From positions 1,199,480 through 1,263,479 of the forward strand of contig JAOWBW010000268.1 of NCBI GenBank assembly GCA_026119855.1: a DNA stretch of 64,000 bases, given 5' to 3'. Origin of the DNA: Campanula takesimana (taxonomy: Eukaryota > Streptophyta > Magnoliopsida > Asterales > Campanulaceae). The translations under genes were made by a program, and so were the position numbers. The notes under the pieces were generated by a model. It did no database searches, was not told the origin of the DNA, and saw only the letters and a list, made by a program, of their open reading frames with translations. Shown here piece after piece: positions 1-10,367 of this stretch (the first letter of the stretch is position 1; the number at the start of each line of letters is the position of its first letter).

Positions 1-10
1 TACCAAACAG

Positions 11-500
11 ATCCGTACAGATGGTTTGGTAAATCCCAGATTTGACGCTGTTTTTTGGTAAATCAGATTGTTCTGTAAACTGGTTGCAGAATTTAAATAT
101 GAAGATTGAGTCTGTTTCAGACGGCTGGTTTCGAAAACCGTGTTTCCTGAAAAGATTTCAATCTTGAAATCCAAAAATATACAGTTCTAGAATTCTGAAG
201 AGTTCAGAGTTTCTGTGACCTGCTTAACAGAGCCGTACGGATGAATCTGGAAGCTTCCAGAAACATCCGTACGGATGGTTTGGTAAATCCCAGATTTTTA
301 TTCTGTTTTTTGATGTTCAGATTGTTCTGTAAATTGTTTACAGAATTTGAATATGAAAACTGAAACTACTTTCAGATGGCTGGTTTTTAAAACCGTGTTT
401 CCTGAAACAGTTTTCAATCGAGGAATTCAGAAAGGTTGCAGAAATCAGAATTCTAAAGAGTTTAGGATTGCTGTAATTTGTAAAGATTAAGAGACAATGA
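11..500 (+). repeat. CopA leader: ~254-bp tandem duplication carrying ATCCGTACGGAT words
   Basis: The leader contains two diverged copies of a segment of about 254 bp, the first starting at 11 and the second at 265. Each starts with the 12-bp near-palindrome ATCCGTACGGAT (11-22 with one change, and 265-276) followed by GGTTTGGTAAATCCCAG. A further word, AGCCGTACGGAT, lies at 231-242, 34 bp before the one at 265. The same word occurs in the U3 of the 3' LTR of this element (15254-15298). The duplication is seen directly; its function is unknown. Confidence 0.75.
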
Positions 501-1494
501 AAAGTTCTTGAAACAAGTGACCAATCTATACGGGAATGTGGATGCCTTTTGGCTTATTTTCGACCGTACAGAGAAGTTACTTGGTTTCTTGATCTTAGTA
601 CGGAAATGTGGATGTCTTTTGGCTTAGTTTCAGCCGTATGTTTTGTGCTCTCAATCTATAGATGCTCTGCGGATTCAAATATTTCAGAATTTATCCCTAT
701 AAACAAAGTGCAAATTGTTTGAAGAGAAGAAAACTAAATTTGGATTAATTCATTGTATGGACCAATGGCAGGCTTGCGCCTTGTTTCTGGGAATACAAAT
801 GAAATATCCAATCTGTAAATTGTTTACAAATAATTTAGATTCCGTCCCCATAATATTGCTTCATAATTAAATCACAAGATTTTGCTTCTGTTAATTAATT
901 TGATTAGTTAACATCCATTATGCAAAGACTATATTATATTATGTTTGACATAATTAAATATATGATGCATGTCTCTATGTTAATAACATTCTTAAAACTT
1001 AAGTCATGTGCCAATCCATGATTAAAACACTTGTGAGTACATGGGTAGTTTTATGTGGGCTCTGCCAAAGCGAGGTGCATTAATTCTATTCATCTATGAT
1101 CAAGATGAGGAAACAGTGATTCCTATACGTTTAAAATGGTTTGAATTAATTAGGCTATCAGAACAGTTTTGGGCCTAAGGCACAGATGAGAATAAACATG
1201 TTAGACATAAGATGTCTAAAATCTCATAAATGATCTAAGAGTCACATATGATGTGATTGATAAGGAGTTATCTACCTAAATAGCTTATTTTGAGCAGTCA
1301 TGCCAAAGCCGACTCAAAGTTAAGTGAAATATGAATCTTAGCCCACTTAAATTTTATTATACAATTATTGTATTTGAAGGTGTATAATTTAGTGGGAGTA
1401 TTTGTGAAATACATCATATATCTTTAAATGATAATGGTATGAAATATATGTGTATATTTATTTGCATATTTTGTAGAATGTCTTAAACTATAAT

Positions 1495-2382
1495 CATGTT
1501 TAATTACTGCGATTGAACCCACTTAAAGAGAATAAGATTAACTTCCTTGACCTAGTCATGAGCTTAAGAATTGTTCTAAAACAAGAACGGAAGTTATGAA
1601 TTCTTAATAAATTCTATTCCTAAGAAACCTAATGCCTCAAGGTCGGACAAAGACATAAATTAGAATCATATGGATGAATCTATGGATATCAATTGTCCTA
1701 CGACTTGCTACCAAATATTTGGAACTTTAGAAGTATCTAAAACATATGGATGCTTATGTGATAAGCAATTACGTAGGAAGCGTTCCTACAAGCAAGAAAG
1801 GCAAGAAAAGTTTGAGATTGATTAGAGCCTAACATTCATGTGATTACTGAAAGGTATGTTAATAAGTTTTCATGTTTTGAACATGGAGAGACATTTTAAT
1901 TACCTTATTGGCTTGATAATCAAGTTAGTTTGGAACTAACAAACGGATTTGATATTAATTCTTAAGCGACATTTAATGTTTAAATTGCTGAGTCTTATTA
2001 TCAAATGGAAACCTTCTTTAATATCAAATGGAAACCTTCTCAAACTCTAAATGTTAATAAAGAAAAGGATTTAAGATAAAGGTAAGACAAGAGTTGTCAA
2101 GCCTAAAGGAAATATTTGTGGCTAAACCTAAAATCATAAGGATGTAATTTCTACCTTGGCAATTAGATTGACCGTTGGAGAAATTACAATTTGAATTAAA
2201 AGATCCAAAGGAAGGGTAGTGGGACTACCACTTTAAGTATTTATGTTAAAATTCTACTTCTAAGTTCTTAGGTATTAGATACCGGATATGGATCTCACAT
2301 TTGTATAAATGTGTAAGACTTGAGAAATAGAAAGACTACTTAAAAGGGTAAAGGTTAACTTATGTGTTGATAATGATGCAAT
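1495..2382 (+). pseudogene. CopA gag/protease remnant
   Basis: DNA-level remnant of a copia gag, matching CopD in segments (for example the stretch around AGAATTGTTCTAAAACAAGAACG at 1567 against 41403 in CopD). No frame stays open. The end matches the zinc-knuckle to protease region: GGATCTCACATTTGTATAAATG near 2289 corresponds to the CopD segment after its protease motif. The remnant is cut at 2383-2387 by the TatA target-site duplication and continues at 11667. Confidence 0.7.
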
Positions 2383-2687
2383 GGTTGTGTAGACACCCCG
2401 CCTTGGACCTCTCATGTCCCGATTGCATACACATTCTTTGTCTTCCTCTTTTCTGTTAAGTTTTGTTACTTTTCATTAACTTTCGTTACTTTCCGTTAAG
2501 TTCCTGACTTCCTCCGTTAGTCTTGGATTTGACTAAGTGGAAAAGTCAACCTTGAGTCTTTGTTTCATTTATTTTCGTTGACTTTCGTGGTGTTCATTAA
2601 GTTTCTGACTGATCTCGTTAGTTTTGGGACTTGACTGCATAACAGGGTTAACTTTTAGGCTGAAATTTGGATTCCCTGAAGATGGGA

Positions 2688-2760
2688 GGAGCTCGCCTCC
2701 ACCCTCCTTTATGGGATGCTTGCGCCTCCCATAGGGGGGGCGGGAGGTGCGCGCTTCCCA
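2688..2760 (+). promoter_or_regulatory. TatA U3 word array, 29-bp pitch (5' LTR)
   Basis: Three variants of a GC-rich word of the form GCGCGCCTCC/GCGCTTCC. Aligned on the anchor GCYTCC they start at 2695, 2724 and 2753, exactly 29 bp apart, about 125 bp upstream of the TATA box. The same spacing recurs in the leader. The 3' LTR copy has 10675, 10704 and 10732 (29, 28). Confidence 0.8.
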
Positions 2761-2880
2761 CCTCCAGAATCCCAGATTTTGCCAAATTTCCCTCCTTTTC
2801 TGATTTGTAACCCCCAAAGCCATTATGGCTTGGCTTGATCCGGGGAAGGGCCATCTTTGTGACCACAAAGACCTTACTTA

Positions 2881-2917
2881 ACACATATAAAAACCCCTCC
2901 AATCCATCATTGGAGGA
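2881..2917 (+). promoter_or_regulatory. TatA core promoter: TATA box and adjacent hairpin
   Basis: ATATAAAAA at 2885-2893 is followed at once by an inverted repeat CCTCCAAT-CCATC-ATTGGAGG (2896-2916). TatB has the same arrangement on the minus strand (TATA 62255-62263, hairpin 62233-62251), although much of the rest of the two LTRs differs. Transcription probably starts near the 3' side of the hairpin, judging from the usual 25-32 bp distance from a plant TATA box. Confidence 0.7.
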
Positions 2918-3683
2918 GGACTTTTCTTTTTCACTCTCTTAACAAAGAAGACTTTTCTTTTCACTCTCTTAACAAAAGGAGGAAGAATTCTTGAATCAAA
3001 AACACTTTAAAACACATAAAATTTTCAAAGAGTGGTCACTATAGACAATTTGGTTCTTTCCCATTCAAGCACAAGGTACAATGTTCATTCTCTTATAAAC
3101 TTTTAATCTCATCTTTATTTTCTCTCCTTGTTAAAATATTTTTATTACACTCTTCATCTTTAATGTGTATGCAATCTTCATAAAAGGGATACAACCAAAA
3201 GGCTACTTCACTATTGAAGTTTGGCCAAGGTTACATCCCAACATTCCAAATTCCACTTTAATTTTTATTTCATTTCTTCATGTAATTGTTTGGCATAATT
3301 GTTACATGTAATCTTTTAGCATAAATTAATAAATAAAAACAATTCTCTTTTATTTCCTTTTAATTTTCCCCTTTCTTTCCATTGTAATTTTTAGCACTTC
3401 TTACATTAATAATTGAAGGACTTTTCTTTTTAGTATTAGAACACCAAAAGTAGCAAGACCCGCGTAAGCGGGGCGGATTGGGTGTTTAAGTACTTCCCAC
3501 TCCGTCACCTAACCCCCGAACCCCTCATCTCAAGAATCTTTGGTTTCGTAGTCAATAAAAAAAGCTATTTTCTTAGGTTTTCTCGCGTTCCTCTAAAACG
3601 TGGGTGGCGACTCTTAAAATCAATTAGACATCCTAGGTAATTCACCGCTCTAGCCAAGCCGTGGTTCCCCGGGGTATCTACAG

Positions 3684-3697
3684 TGTCCGCTGGGGAC
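3684..3697 (+). other. TatA primer binding site with an internal deletion
   Basis: Just after the LTR the sequence reads TGTCCGCTGGGGAC. The intact site in TatB (minus strand, 61594-61612) is TGGCGACTCCGCTGGGGAC. TatA lacks five bases in the middle. Tat/Ogre-type elements are generally primed by a tRNA other than tRNA-Met, often reported as tRNA-Arg; I have not checked the tRNA. Confidence 0.65.
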
Positions 3698-3774
3698 ATA
3701 GAGGGTTAAACTTGCATTTTCTGCTTTTGGTGTTCTTATATCTGTTTTCTGGGCATTCTGGTAAAAAGGGTAGG

Positions 3775-4046
3775 AAGCGCGCGCCTCCGGTCTTCTTGTC
3801 CTAAAGCGCGTGCGTCCGACCCTTATTACCAGAATCGCCCACCTTCCATCTTGTCCTTCAAATTTCATATTTCTATGCTAACAAGTTTCTGCAGGGGAAA
3901 GTTACATAATTTGGGACCAGGGCAATCCCCTGAGTCCGCAGTTTCTTCTGACATTCTGACAGGTACCCCAGATACGCACGCCTCCCACATTCATGGCAAA
4001 ATGCGCGCGCTTCCCACGTAACTGCCCTGAGTCGCGCGCTTCTGGG
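3775..4046 (+). promoter_or_regulatory. TatA leader word arrays, 29-bp pitch
   Basis: Two groups of the TatA word lie in the untranslated leader between the PBS and gag. The first group is a pair with anchors at 3783 and 3812 (29 bp). The second is a triplet with anchors at 3980, 4009 and 4038 (29 and 29). A typical word is AAGCGCGCGCCTCC, close to its own reverse complement. The arrays lie about 90 and 290 bp after the PBS, so unlike the U3 copy they would be near the 5' end of the genomic RNA. Confidence 0.8.
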
Positions 4047-4921
4047 CCATTTTCCAGAACAGAACAATAAACAGAACAGTGAACAGAATGGGCAGTTTTG
4101 ACATTGTGTGGGCACCGGGCCTGCATACACCCCCTTTTACTTTTGTTTATTCATTTTTATCGGTCACACGGGTGATTCGAAAGTTGTAAATTATGTACTT
4201 ATTTGTTTTTTTTGTTTCCTTTGAAAAAAAAAATATTTTGCCACTTGTTAGACCTCACACTACGCGCACAATTCTTATCAACTGCTCACTATCGAGTCGC
4301 ACAAGTCCAACCCCAAACCCGTCGAGGCCCGTCCTAGGAAGTTTCAAGCTCCACTCGACCTTGACTCTTCCGAAGCGGTAAACCTTAGCCCGTGGCGTAG
4401 TTCACGACTACATGCCGGGGGTGACCTTTAAGCCTCTCTTTAGCCGAGCACAAACCACACAATTCTTGTTAGGGTCTAACACTCCGTGATTCAAGTCGGT
4501 TTTCGTGTTCCGAGATTTCCCTAAACTAATGTCTTCAAATCATACATGCCACTCGTTGTTATGGACGAAATAAAAATCCGTCCCCAAGTGGTCATTTTGG
4601 ACGCTAATAAAAAATCTGTCCCCGCATGTATGCTTTACTACATTAATTTAGTTTAATCCCGACACATGTAGGATTCACAAGCATGGTGGAATCCGATTAG
4701 TATATGGGACCGCGAGAAGGTCTATATACTAGTGTGACGATTCCACTATTTTTTTAGAAACCCCAAAAAGGACCACGTCCTTCCGACTTTTGTAAATAAA
4801 AAAAAAGAGTCTTTTCTTTATGCGGTTTGAGTCTTTATTTTTGTTTGTGGGTGAAATAATTTTATCCAAAAGGTGTTTGTGGGGCCATCCTAAGATCAAC
4901 CGTGTTCTCTCCATAGGTCCA

Positions 4922-5929
4922 ATGGCTTCAAACGGCAACGACAACGGCATTCCCGTGTCCAACGAAGGGTTATTCCGCATGGTGGAAGCATTGAAAGGGC
5001 AAGTTGATACACTAGCCGAGAATGTCCGCCGCAAGGATGATTTATGGCGAGCCCGTTACGAGCATGTGAAAACGTCCCACAAGAAAGAAGTTGCTCAACT
5101 CAAGAACCAATTGAAAGGGCTCACGAGTGAAAGAAAGGTCCAAAGCATTGATATCGGTTTGGTCAACACTCTCATGTCCTACATTGACCAAAGGCTTAGT
5201 GGGCTAAATTTGCACAAGAGCCCAAACACCGATTTTCATCAAGCTTCTCTCCTCATTAACACAATGGAGGCTCTTCCCGAAAAGTTCAAGATGCCCGATA
5301 TTGGCAAGTTCAATGGCAACTTTTGCCCCGACGCTCATGTTGACTCCTACATTTGGGCCATGCTACCAAAGAAAGTGTCTCCTCAAATAATGGCACAATG
5401 CTTCCCGCTTACTCTCGAGGGGGTCGCAAAATATTGGTATATGGGTCTTCCAGTTTCCACCCGCCTCAATTGGGATGCCGCTATGCTTGCCTTTAAGTCA
5501 CAATATCAAGGCAACTCCATATTCCGCCCCACCAAGAAGGAATTGGAGAGCACCGTGCAAATGGGTAATGAATCATTTGGGGACTTCTATTGCCGTTGGA
5601 ATGACAAGCTAGCCGAGATGGTTGATAGGCCTTCCAAGAAGGAACAAATGGACATCTTCTTGAAGTGTTTGAAAATGGACTACCGCACTCATCTTAGTGG
5701 GGCTTTTCACTCCGATTTTTCAAGCATGTATGATGCGGGGGTTAGAATTGACAATTTGCTCCGAAAAGTGGCCGAGTCCTCCTATGACACAAGCTTCAAC
5801 GACAAAGGGTTCCCAAGCAATGACATGGAAGAATGTAGTGACATGGAAGACTACAACGACAATGAGGACTACAACGACATGGGGGATGACGACAACAATC
5901 TCCGTTTCTCTTTCTCTACCAAGAAATAG
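4922..5929 (+). CDS. TatA Gag (retrotransposon gag protein)
   Basis: Open 335-residue frame encoding a Ty3/gypsy Gag, the structural protein of the cytoplasmic virus-like particle. The ATG at 4922 is preferred over the upstream in-frame ATG at 4820 because its start (MASNGNDNG) lines up with MAGDSSTNN of TatB Gag. Residues about 20-95 look like a charged coiled coil. The retrotransposon gag domain follows, with FKMPDIGKFNG, WDAAMLAFKSQYQGN and KEQMDIFLKCLKM as landmarks, all close to TatB. The C-terminus differs: instead of a linker leading into protease it ends in an acidic, DM/DY/ND-rich tail and then a stop. No zinc knuckle is present. With no pol in this copy, the protein could only act with enzymes supplied in trans. 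Confidence 0.88.
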   Translation: MASNGNDNGIPVSNEGLFRMVEALKGQVDTLAENVRRKDDLWRARYEHVKTSHKKEVAQLKNQLKGLTSERKVQSIDIGLVNTLMSYIDQRLSGLNLHKSPNTDFHQASLLINTMEALPEKFKMPDIGKFNGNFCPDAHVDSYIWAMLPKKVSPQIMAQCFPLTLEGVAKYWYMGLPVSTRLNWDAAMLAFKSQYQGNSIFRPTKKELESTVQMGNESFGDFYCRWNDKLAEMVDRPSKKEQMDIFLKCLKMDYRTHLSGAFHSDFSSMYDAGVRIDNLLRKVAESSYDTSFNDKGFPSNDMEECSDMEDYNDNEDYNDMGDDDNNLRFSFSTKK

Positions 5930-8900
5930 GATAAAAAAAAGGGAGTCAAAAGGTCCTCTTAAGTGTGCATTAATGTTTTCTCTCGTACTATGTTAAATGT
6001 TCGAGTCCATTGAGTCATCGAATAAAAAGTCGTTCTTGTCCTCATACACTCTTCCAAGTTGTTCAATTTAATTCTTGGCAAAATGATGAAAAGATGTCTA
6101 AACAAGTTTTGGAATGAAGGCCATCGCTTGAACGCCTAGGGGCTAAACATCGATGGCATCAACAACGAAGACATCAACAACGACGAAATCAAGACAAAGA
6201 AAGGTGGAGCAATGATCATGAAGCAAAGTTTTCAAAAGGGGATATAAAAAAAAAAGGACACGCTAGGTTGAAATCCTCAAATCAACCTAGGCAAAAGTTA
6301 GAGCACAAAAAAAATAAAAAAATCCCCCTCAATCAAAGAAGTACAAGATCAACATCATTCCACCGATGAAGGACGAAGCAACAACCATCTCAATGAATGG
6401 AGCATCCACAAGAACTACGATGACCTGAGCCTCTTCACTGGAGGAACGTAGGCAACCTTCGGGTCCGGTCTCATGCAAGAAAGAAGATGTGTTTAGCTCT
6501 AGTGCGTTATGGTGATTGGCCTTCATCTCGAACTTGTCAAGACATCTTTGTACGATTCATTTGCCAATGAATTAATCACCAAAAGATTGAACAACTTTCT
6601 TAGATTTGGAATCGCTTTCCATTCCTTGTCGAGTCTAGGGGTTTCTCTTCTTTTTGCGATACTCCCAGTTTCTTGCAATCAAACTGGGGCTTTCTTTCTC
6701 TTCTCTCTTAATGACTGCCTTCGTGAGTCATTCAAAAAATATACATACATGAAGTCAATACTAGGGACACTTCCCTAGTCGAGTCAATGTCACTCATCTT
6801 TAGTGACATGAGGTCTTCACCGCAAAATCACATGTCTTATCTCCTCAGCCAGAGTCAATGCACACTTCCTCATTAATCGAGTAAAAAAAAAGACGCAAAA
6901 GAGATGTCCGCTAGATTGAAAACCCGAAAGGGCGGTCTAGGCAAAAAACAGGGTGCGTCATAAAAAAAGAGAGAGTGAGAGAGAGAAGGGAAAGAGAAAT
7001 GGAGATCTCCGGCCTTCTAAAGAAGACAACTACACGAGCTCTACATTGGATCTCCTCAACAAATCAATTCCCCACCGAGTCAACTTTGGGATTGCAAAAG
7101 GCTGGCAAGATATGGCACCATCAAAGGTTGTCTTGGGTTATCGGCATCATTCTCCAGCAGTGTGCATTTTTGAGTTCATGAAAAGAAGGTCCGTGGTAAC
7201 CAAGGCCCATCTGAGAACGAGCCCATCATAAAAGGGCACGAGGTTGCACAAATAATCCCTAGCTAGTCAATTGGCTTGGGCAGCAAATAGAAACAACATG
7301 TGTCTCAGTTTTCAAAGCTTCTGCAAGTATGTGCTTCTAAAGTACGCCGAAAGGCTCCCGAGAAATGGAGTAGCCCTTGCCATGTCCTCTCATGTTTGTT
7401 CCCTCGCATGAGGATGAGTCACTCTTGCTTTACTCAACAAATGGTGACGCCCTAGGGGCTATGTGACTCAAGAACAAGGGTTTCTTTTGCTTCATTTGAC
7501 AATCAATAAGCCCTAGGGGCTATGCTCGAGAAAGATGTGTGAGACTATCCTCAAAGTCTCTCAAATGGGATGTCAAAAATCCCTCTTGTCATGTGTGCCC
7601 GTACTCATTCCCCCAATCAAAGATGGACCTTTCTCGCAATCAATGATGGCACTCTAGGGGCTACGGTCGAGTCTTAAAGGCTCCCTCGGCAAGAAGCAAT
7701 TCACTTCAATGTCCCCAGCAACATTTGAAGCTTTATACCGAAAGGTCTCAAGGGGCTTCGTAATCTACAATCTTTTGGGCTACGGCATTACAGTGATACA
7801 AGAAAAGGGCAATATTGGGGCTTTGCAATTAACAAGCTTTTGGGCAGTGGTACCCGAGCAATGCAATTTGGGAGTAGTCTTATGGCTCCATGAAAGGGAT
7901 CAAACTTCAATGGTCCCTCAACACTTCCAGTCAAAAGGCCTCTTGGTTTTAAATGAAGGCTCCGATGATATGAATGAATTTGATGATTCTTGTTAGAAAT
8001 CACAGCGAGATTCTGAAGGAAGTCTTAGAGAAAAGGAAAAAGATTCAATATGCTAGACTCACCCGGCTGAGTTATAGCGGGCAATGCCAATATGTTAACT
8101 CTATAAGCAGAGTTACGGCCAATCCCAATGTTTCTGCAATACAGCACCCCCTTCTCCAAGATCAAAACCACAGGCTGCATCCGAAGATCCACCGTCGGTT
8201 CAACTTAAGAAGACTCGAGCAAACATACCGTTCGAGACTTTATCACACCAAGACCTTATCATCTGCAACAACATCACCATCTCCCACGAGACACCTCCCG
8301 AAGACCGTACTACATTTTCAACATGGACCTTCTGCCATTTGGGTATCAACCATAAAAGGGCCATCCATCTCCAAGCAAGAGAAATAAGGAGATCGCCTTC
8401 AAGAGTCCTACCCGATGTGGCATCCGCTCTCAATACAAAGCTAAGCCGATTTGGGGCTTCACATCGAAAGGTCTTCACATCCCGCCATCTCGAAGCCCAT
8501 ATGACATTTGGGGCTTAGCGATCTCCCGAAGCTTGTATTAATAGTCTTCTCTTGGGGCTTGCTCTCGTCAACAACAAAAGGCGATTTATCATAGGGCTAT
8601 GCAAGATTGGCATCAAGGGCATTATAGGGGATTTTCAATCAACAACCCCTTATCTCGGCATCGAAAGTCTTTTGAAACCCCATAATTGACACATATCTTG
8701 GGGCTAGACATCAATTTCGTTGGACACCACGGCAACGACGACAGAATTCAAAGCGAGGCAATCCGGACTTCGACCGAACATGACTTGATCTTGGGTTGGA
8801 TTTGCAAACACATAATGGTTAAAATGGTTCACCCACAAACTAATTAAAAAAAATGACAAAAGGATTTTTCTTTTTCTTTTTCTATGTGCAAAAGTTCGTG

Positions 8901-9555
8901 CTTTACTTTGCTTTGCTCCTAGCTTCTCCTCCAGCACTCACCATCATCCTTAAACTACGCTGGTCTGATTCTCTTAAAGGGATACGTAGGCAGCCTTTTG
9001 GCACGACCAACCCATCACCCAGAATACCATCTCACCGACACTCAATCAAAGGCAAAAACAATTCATCAACACCAAAATCATCATTCTCCATCCAAAGCAT
9101 GGACATTCTTCATCAAAAGCATCAAGGCATCCACCACCACAACACTAATCCATCCAACGGTAATGGTAAGTGAAGGTATGAATACATCCAAGGCTTTCCT
9201 CAAATCACACCGCACACAAAATCACTTTCTCTATTCTTACAAAAATTCTCTCTCATCACATCACACCACAAGCACAATTTCTCTCATAACTGCAATTTCA
9301 CATCTCATACATATCACAAGCACATATACCTGCAAAGCACACACTTAACAGGTACCACCACAAGGTCAACAGCATCTGCAACTCAAGGCACTTCATCCCC
9401 AATAGAAAGTGATCCGCCGTCAACTATGCCTGCATCCCACAGAGTCAAACAATTACAGTTCAATGACAACAACTCGGTCCATGGTGAGCCGCAAAATCAC
9501 CACCTTTCCATCAAGCGACACAAAAATATCACATATAGGCAGACGGAGCCTCGGT
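5930..9555 (+). other. TatA internal region: rearranged pol and post-pol remnants
   Basis: No intact gene. Around 7955-8050 there is a remnant of the segment between gag and protease of TatB (GSDDMNEFDDSC and EVLEKRKK against GSDGMNKLDNSC and EVLENRKK). At 6258-6300 and 6903-6945 are copies of two hairpin-like sequences (CGCTAGRTTGAAA..CTAGGC) that in TatB lie just beyond pol at 49257-49350, as does the segment near 6431. So post-pol material lies upstream of a pol remnant here and the order is scrambled. A short motif ending in AGGGGCTA or TGGGGCTT, like the polypurine tract of the element, recurs at least ten times between 6133 and 8706. Confidence 0.6.
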
Positions 9556-9559
9556 TCTC

Positions 9560-10195
9560 GCCATCCGCAAACGGATCCCGCATCAGCAAACGGATCCCGC
9601 TTCAGCAAACGGATCCCGCATCAGCAAACGGATCCCGCATCAGTAAACAGATCCCGCATCAGCAAACGGATCCCGCTTCAGCAAACGGATCCCACATCAG
9701 CAAACAGATCCCTAGCATCAGCAAACGGATCCCGCATCAGCAAACGGATCCCGCTTCAGCAAACGGGTCCCGCATCAACAAACGGATCCCGCCTCAGCCA
9801 ACGGATCCCGCATCAGCAAACGGATCCCGCCTTAGCAAACGGATCCCGCCTCCAGCAAACGGATCCCGCTTTAGCAAACAGATCCCGCATCAGCAAACAG
9901 ATCCCGCATCAGCAAACAGGTACCGCATCACCAAACGGATCCCGCCTTAGCAAACGGATTCCGCCTCCAGCAAACGGATCCCGCCTCAGCAAACGGATCC
10001 CGCATCAGCAAACGAATCCCGCATCAACAAACGGATCCCTCTCCAGCAAACGGATCCCGCACCAGCAAACGGATCCCCCACCAGCAAACGGATCCCGCAA
10101 TCAGCAAACGGATCCCGCATCAGCAAACGGATCCCGCTTCAGCAAAACGGATCCCGCATCAGCAAACGGACCCCGCTTCAGCAAAACGGATCCTG
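9560..10195 (+). repeat. TatA 19-bp tandem array (AGCAAACGGATCCCGC)
   Basis: Roughly 33 tandem copies of a 19-bp unit of the form CAGCAAACGGATCCCGCAT, with a few 20-bp variants, each with a GGATCC core. It lies just upstream of the 3' LTR. TatB carries the same basic unit in the matching place (36290-36680, opposite strand), so the array belongs to the family and is not a chance host satellite. Hypervariable tandem arrays in the 3' untranslated region are known for Tat-lineage elements and can seed genomic satellites. The long open frames here result from a unit free of stops and are not genes. Confidence 0.92.
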
Positions 10196-10367
10196 CCATA
10201 TCTTTTCTATATCAATAAAGCCGCTTACACAGGGAACGCACCCCTATCCTTTGCAAATTTAAAATTCATGTTTTATTGAGTCTTTGTTTTCTCTTGTCGA
10301 TGTCCTCGGCGGTTGTCTTTCTTTCGTCGACGCGTTTTACTTCGCAATCCACGTCGCCGAGGGGCTC

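Larger units (their letters stand above)
2388..3682 (+). repeat. TatA 5' LTR
   Basis: Starts TGTAGACACC and ends GGGGTATCTACA. U3 carries the GC-rich word array at about 2688-2760. A TATA box lies at 2885-2893, followed by a 21-bp hairpin at 2896-2916. Its partner is 10368-11666. Confidence 0.93.

Noticed and set aside
9409..10218. Long open frames across the TatA tandem array
   Set aside because: They are repeats of a 19-bp unit read in several frames (SKRIPHQQTDP-like peptides) with no stop in the unit; no domain and no start context.
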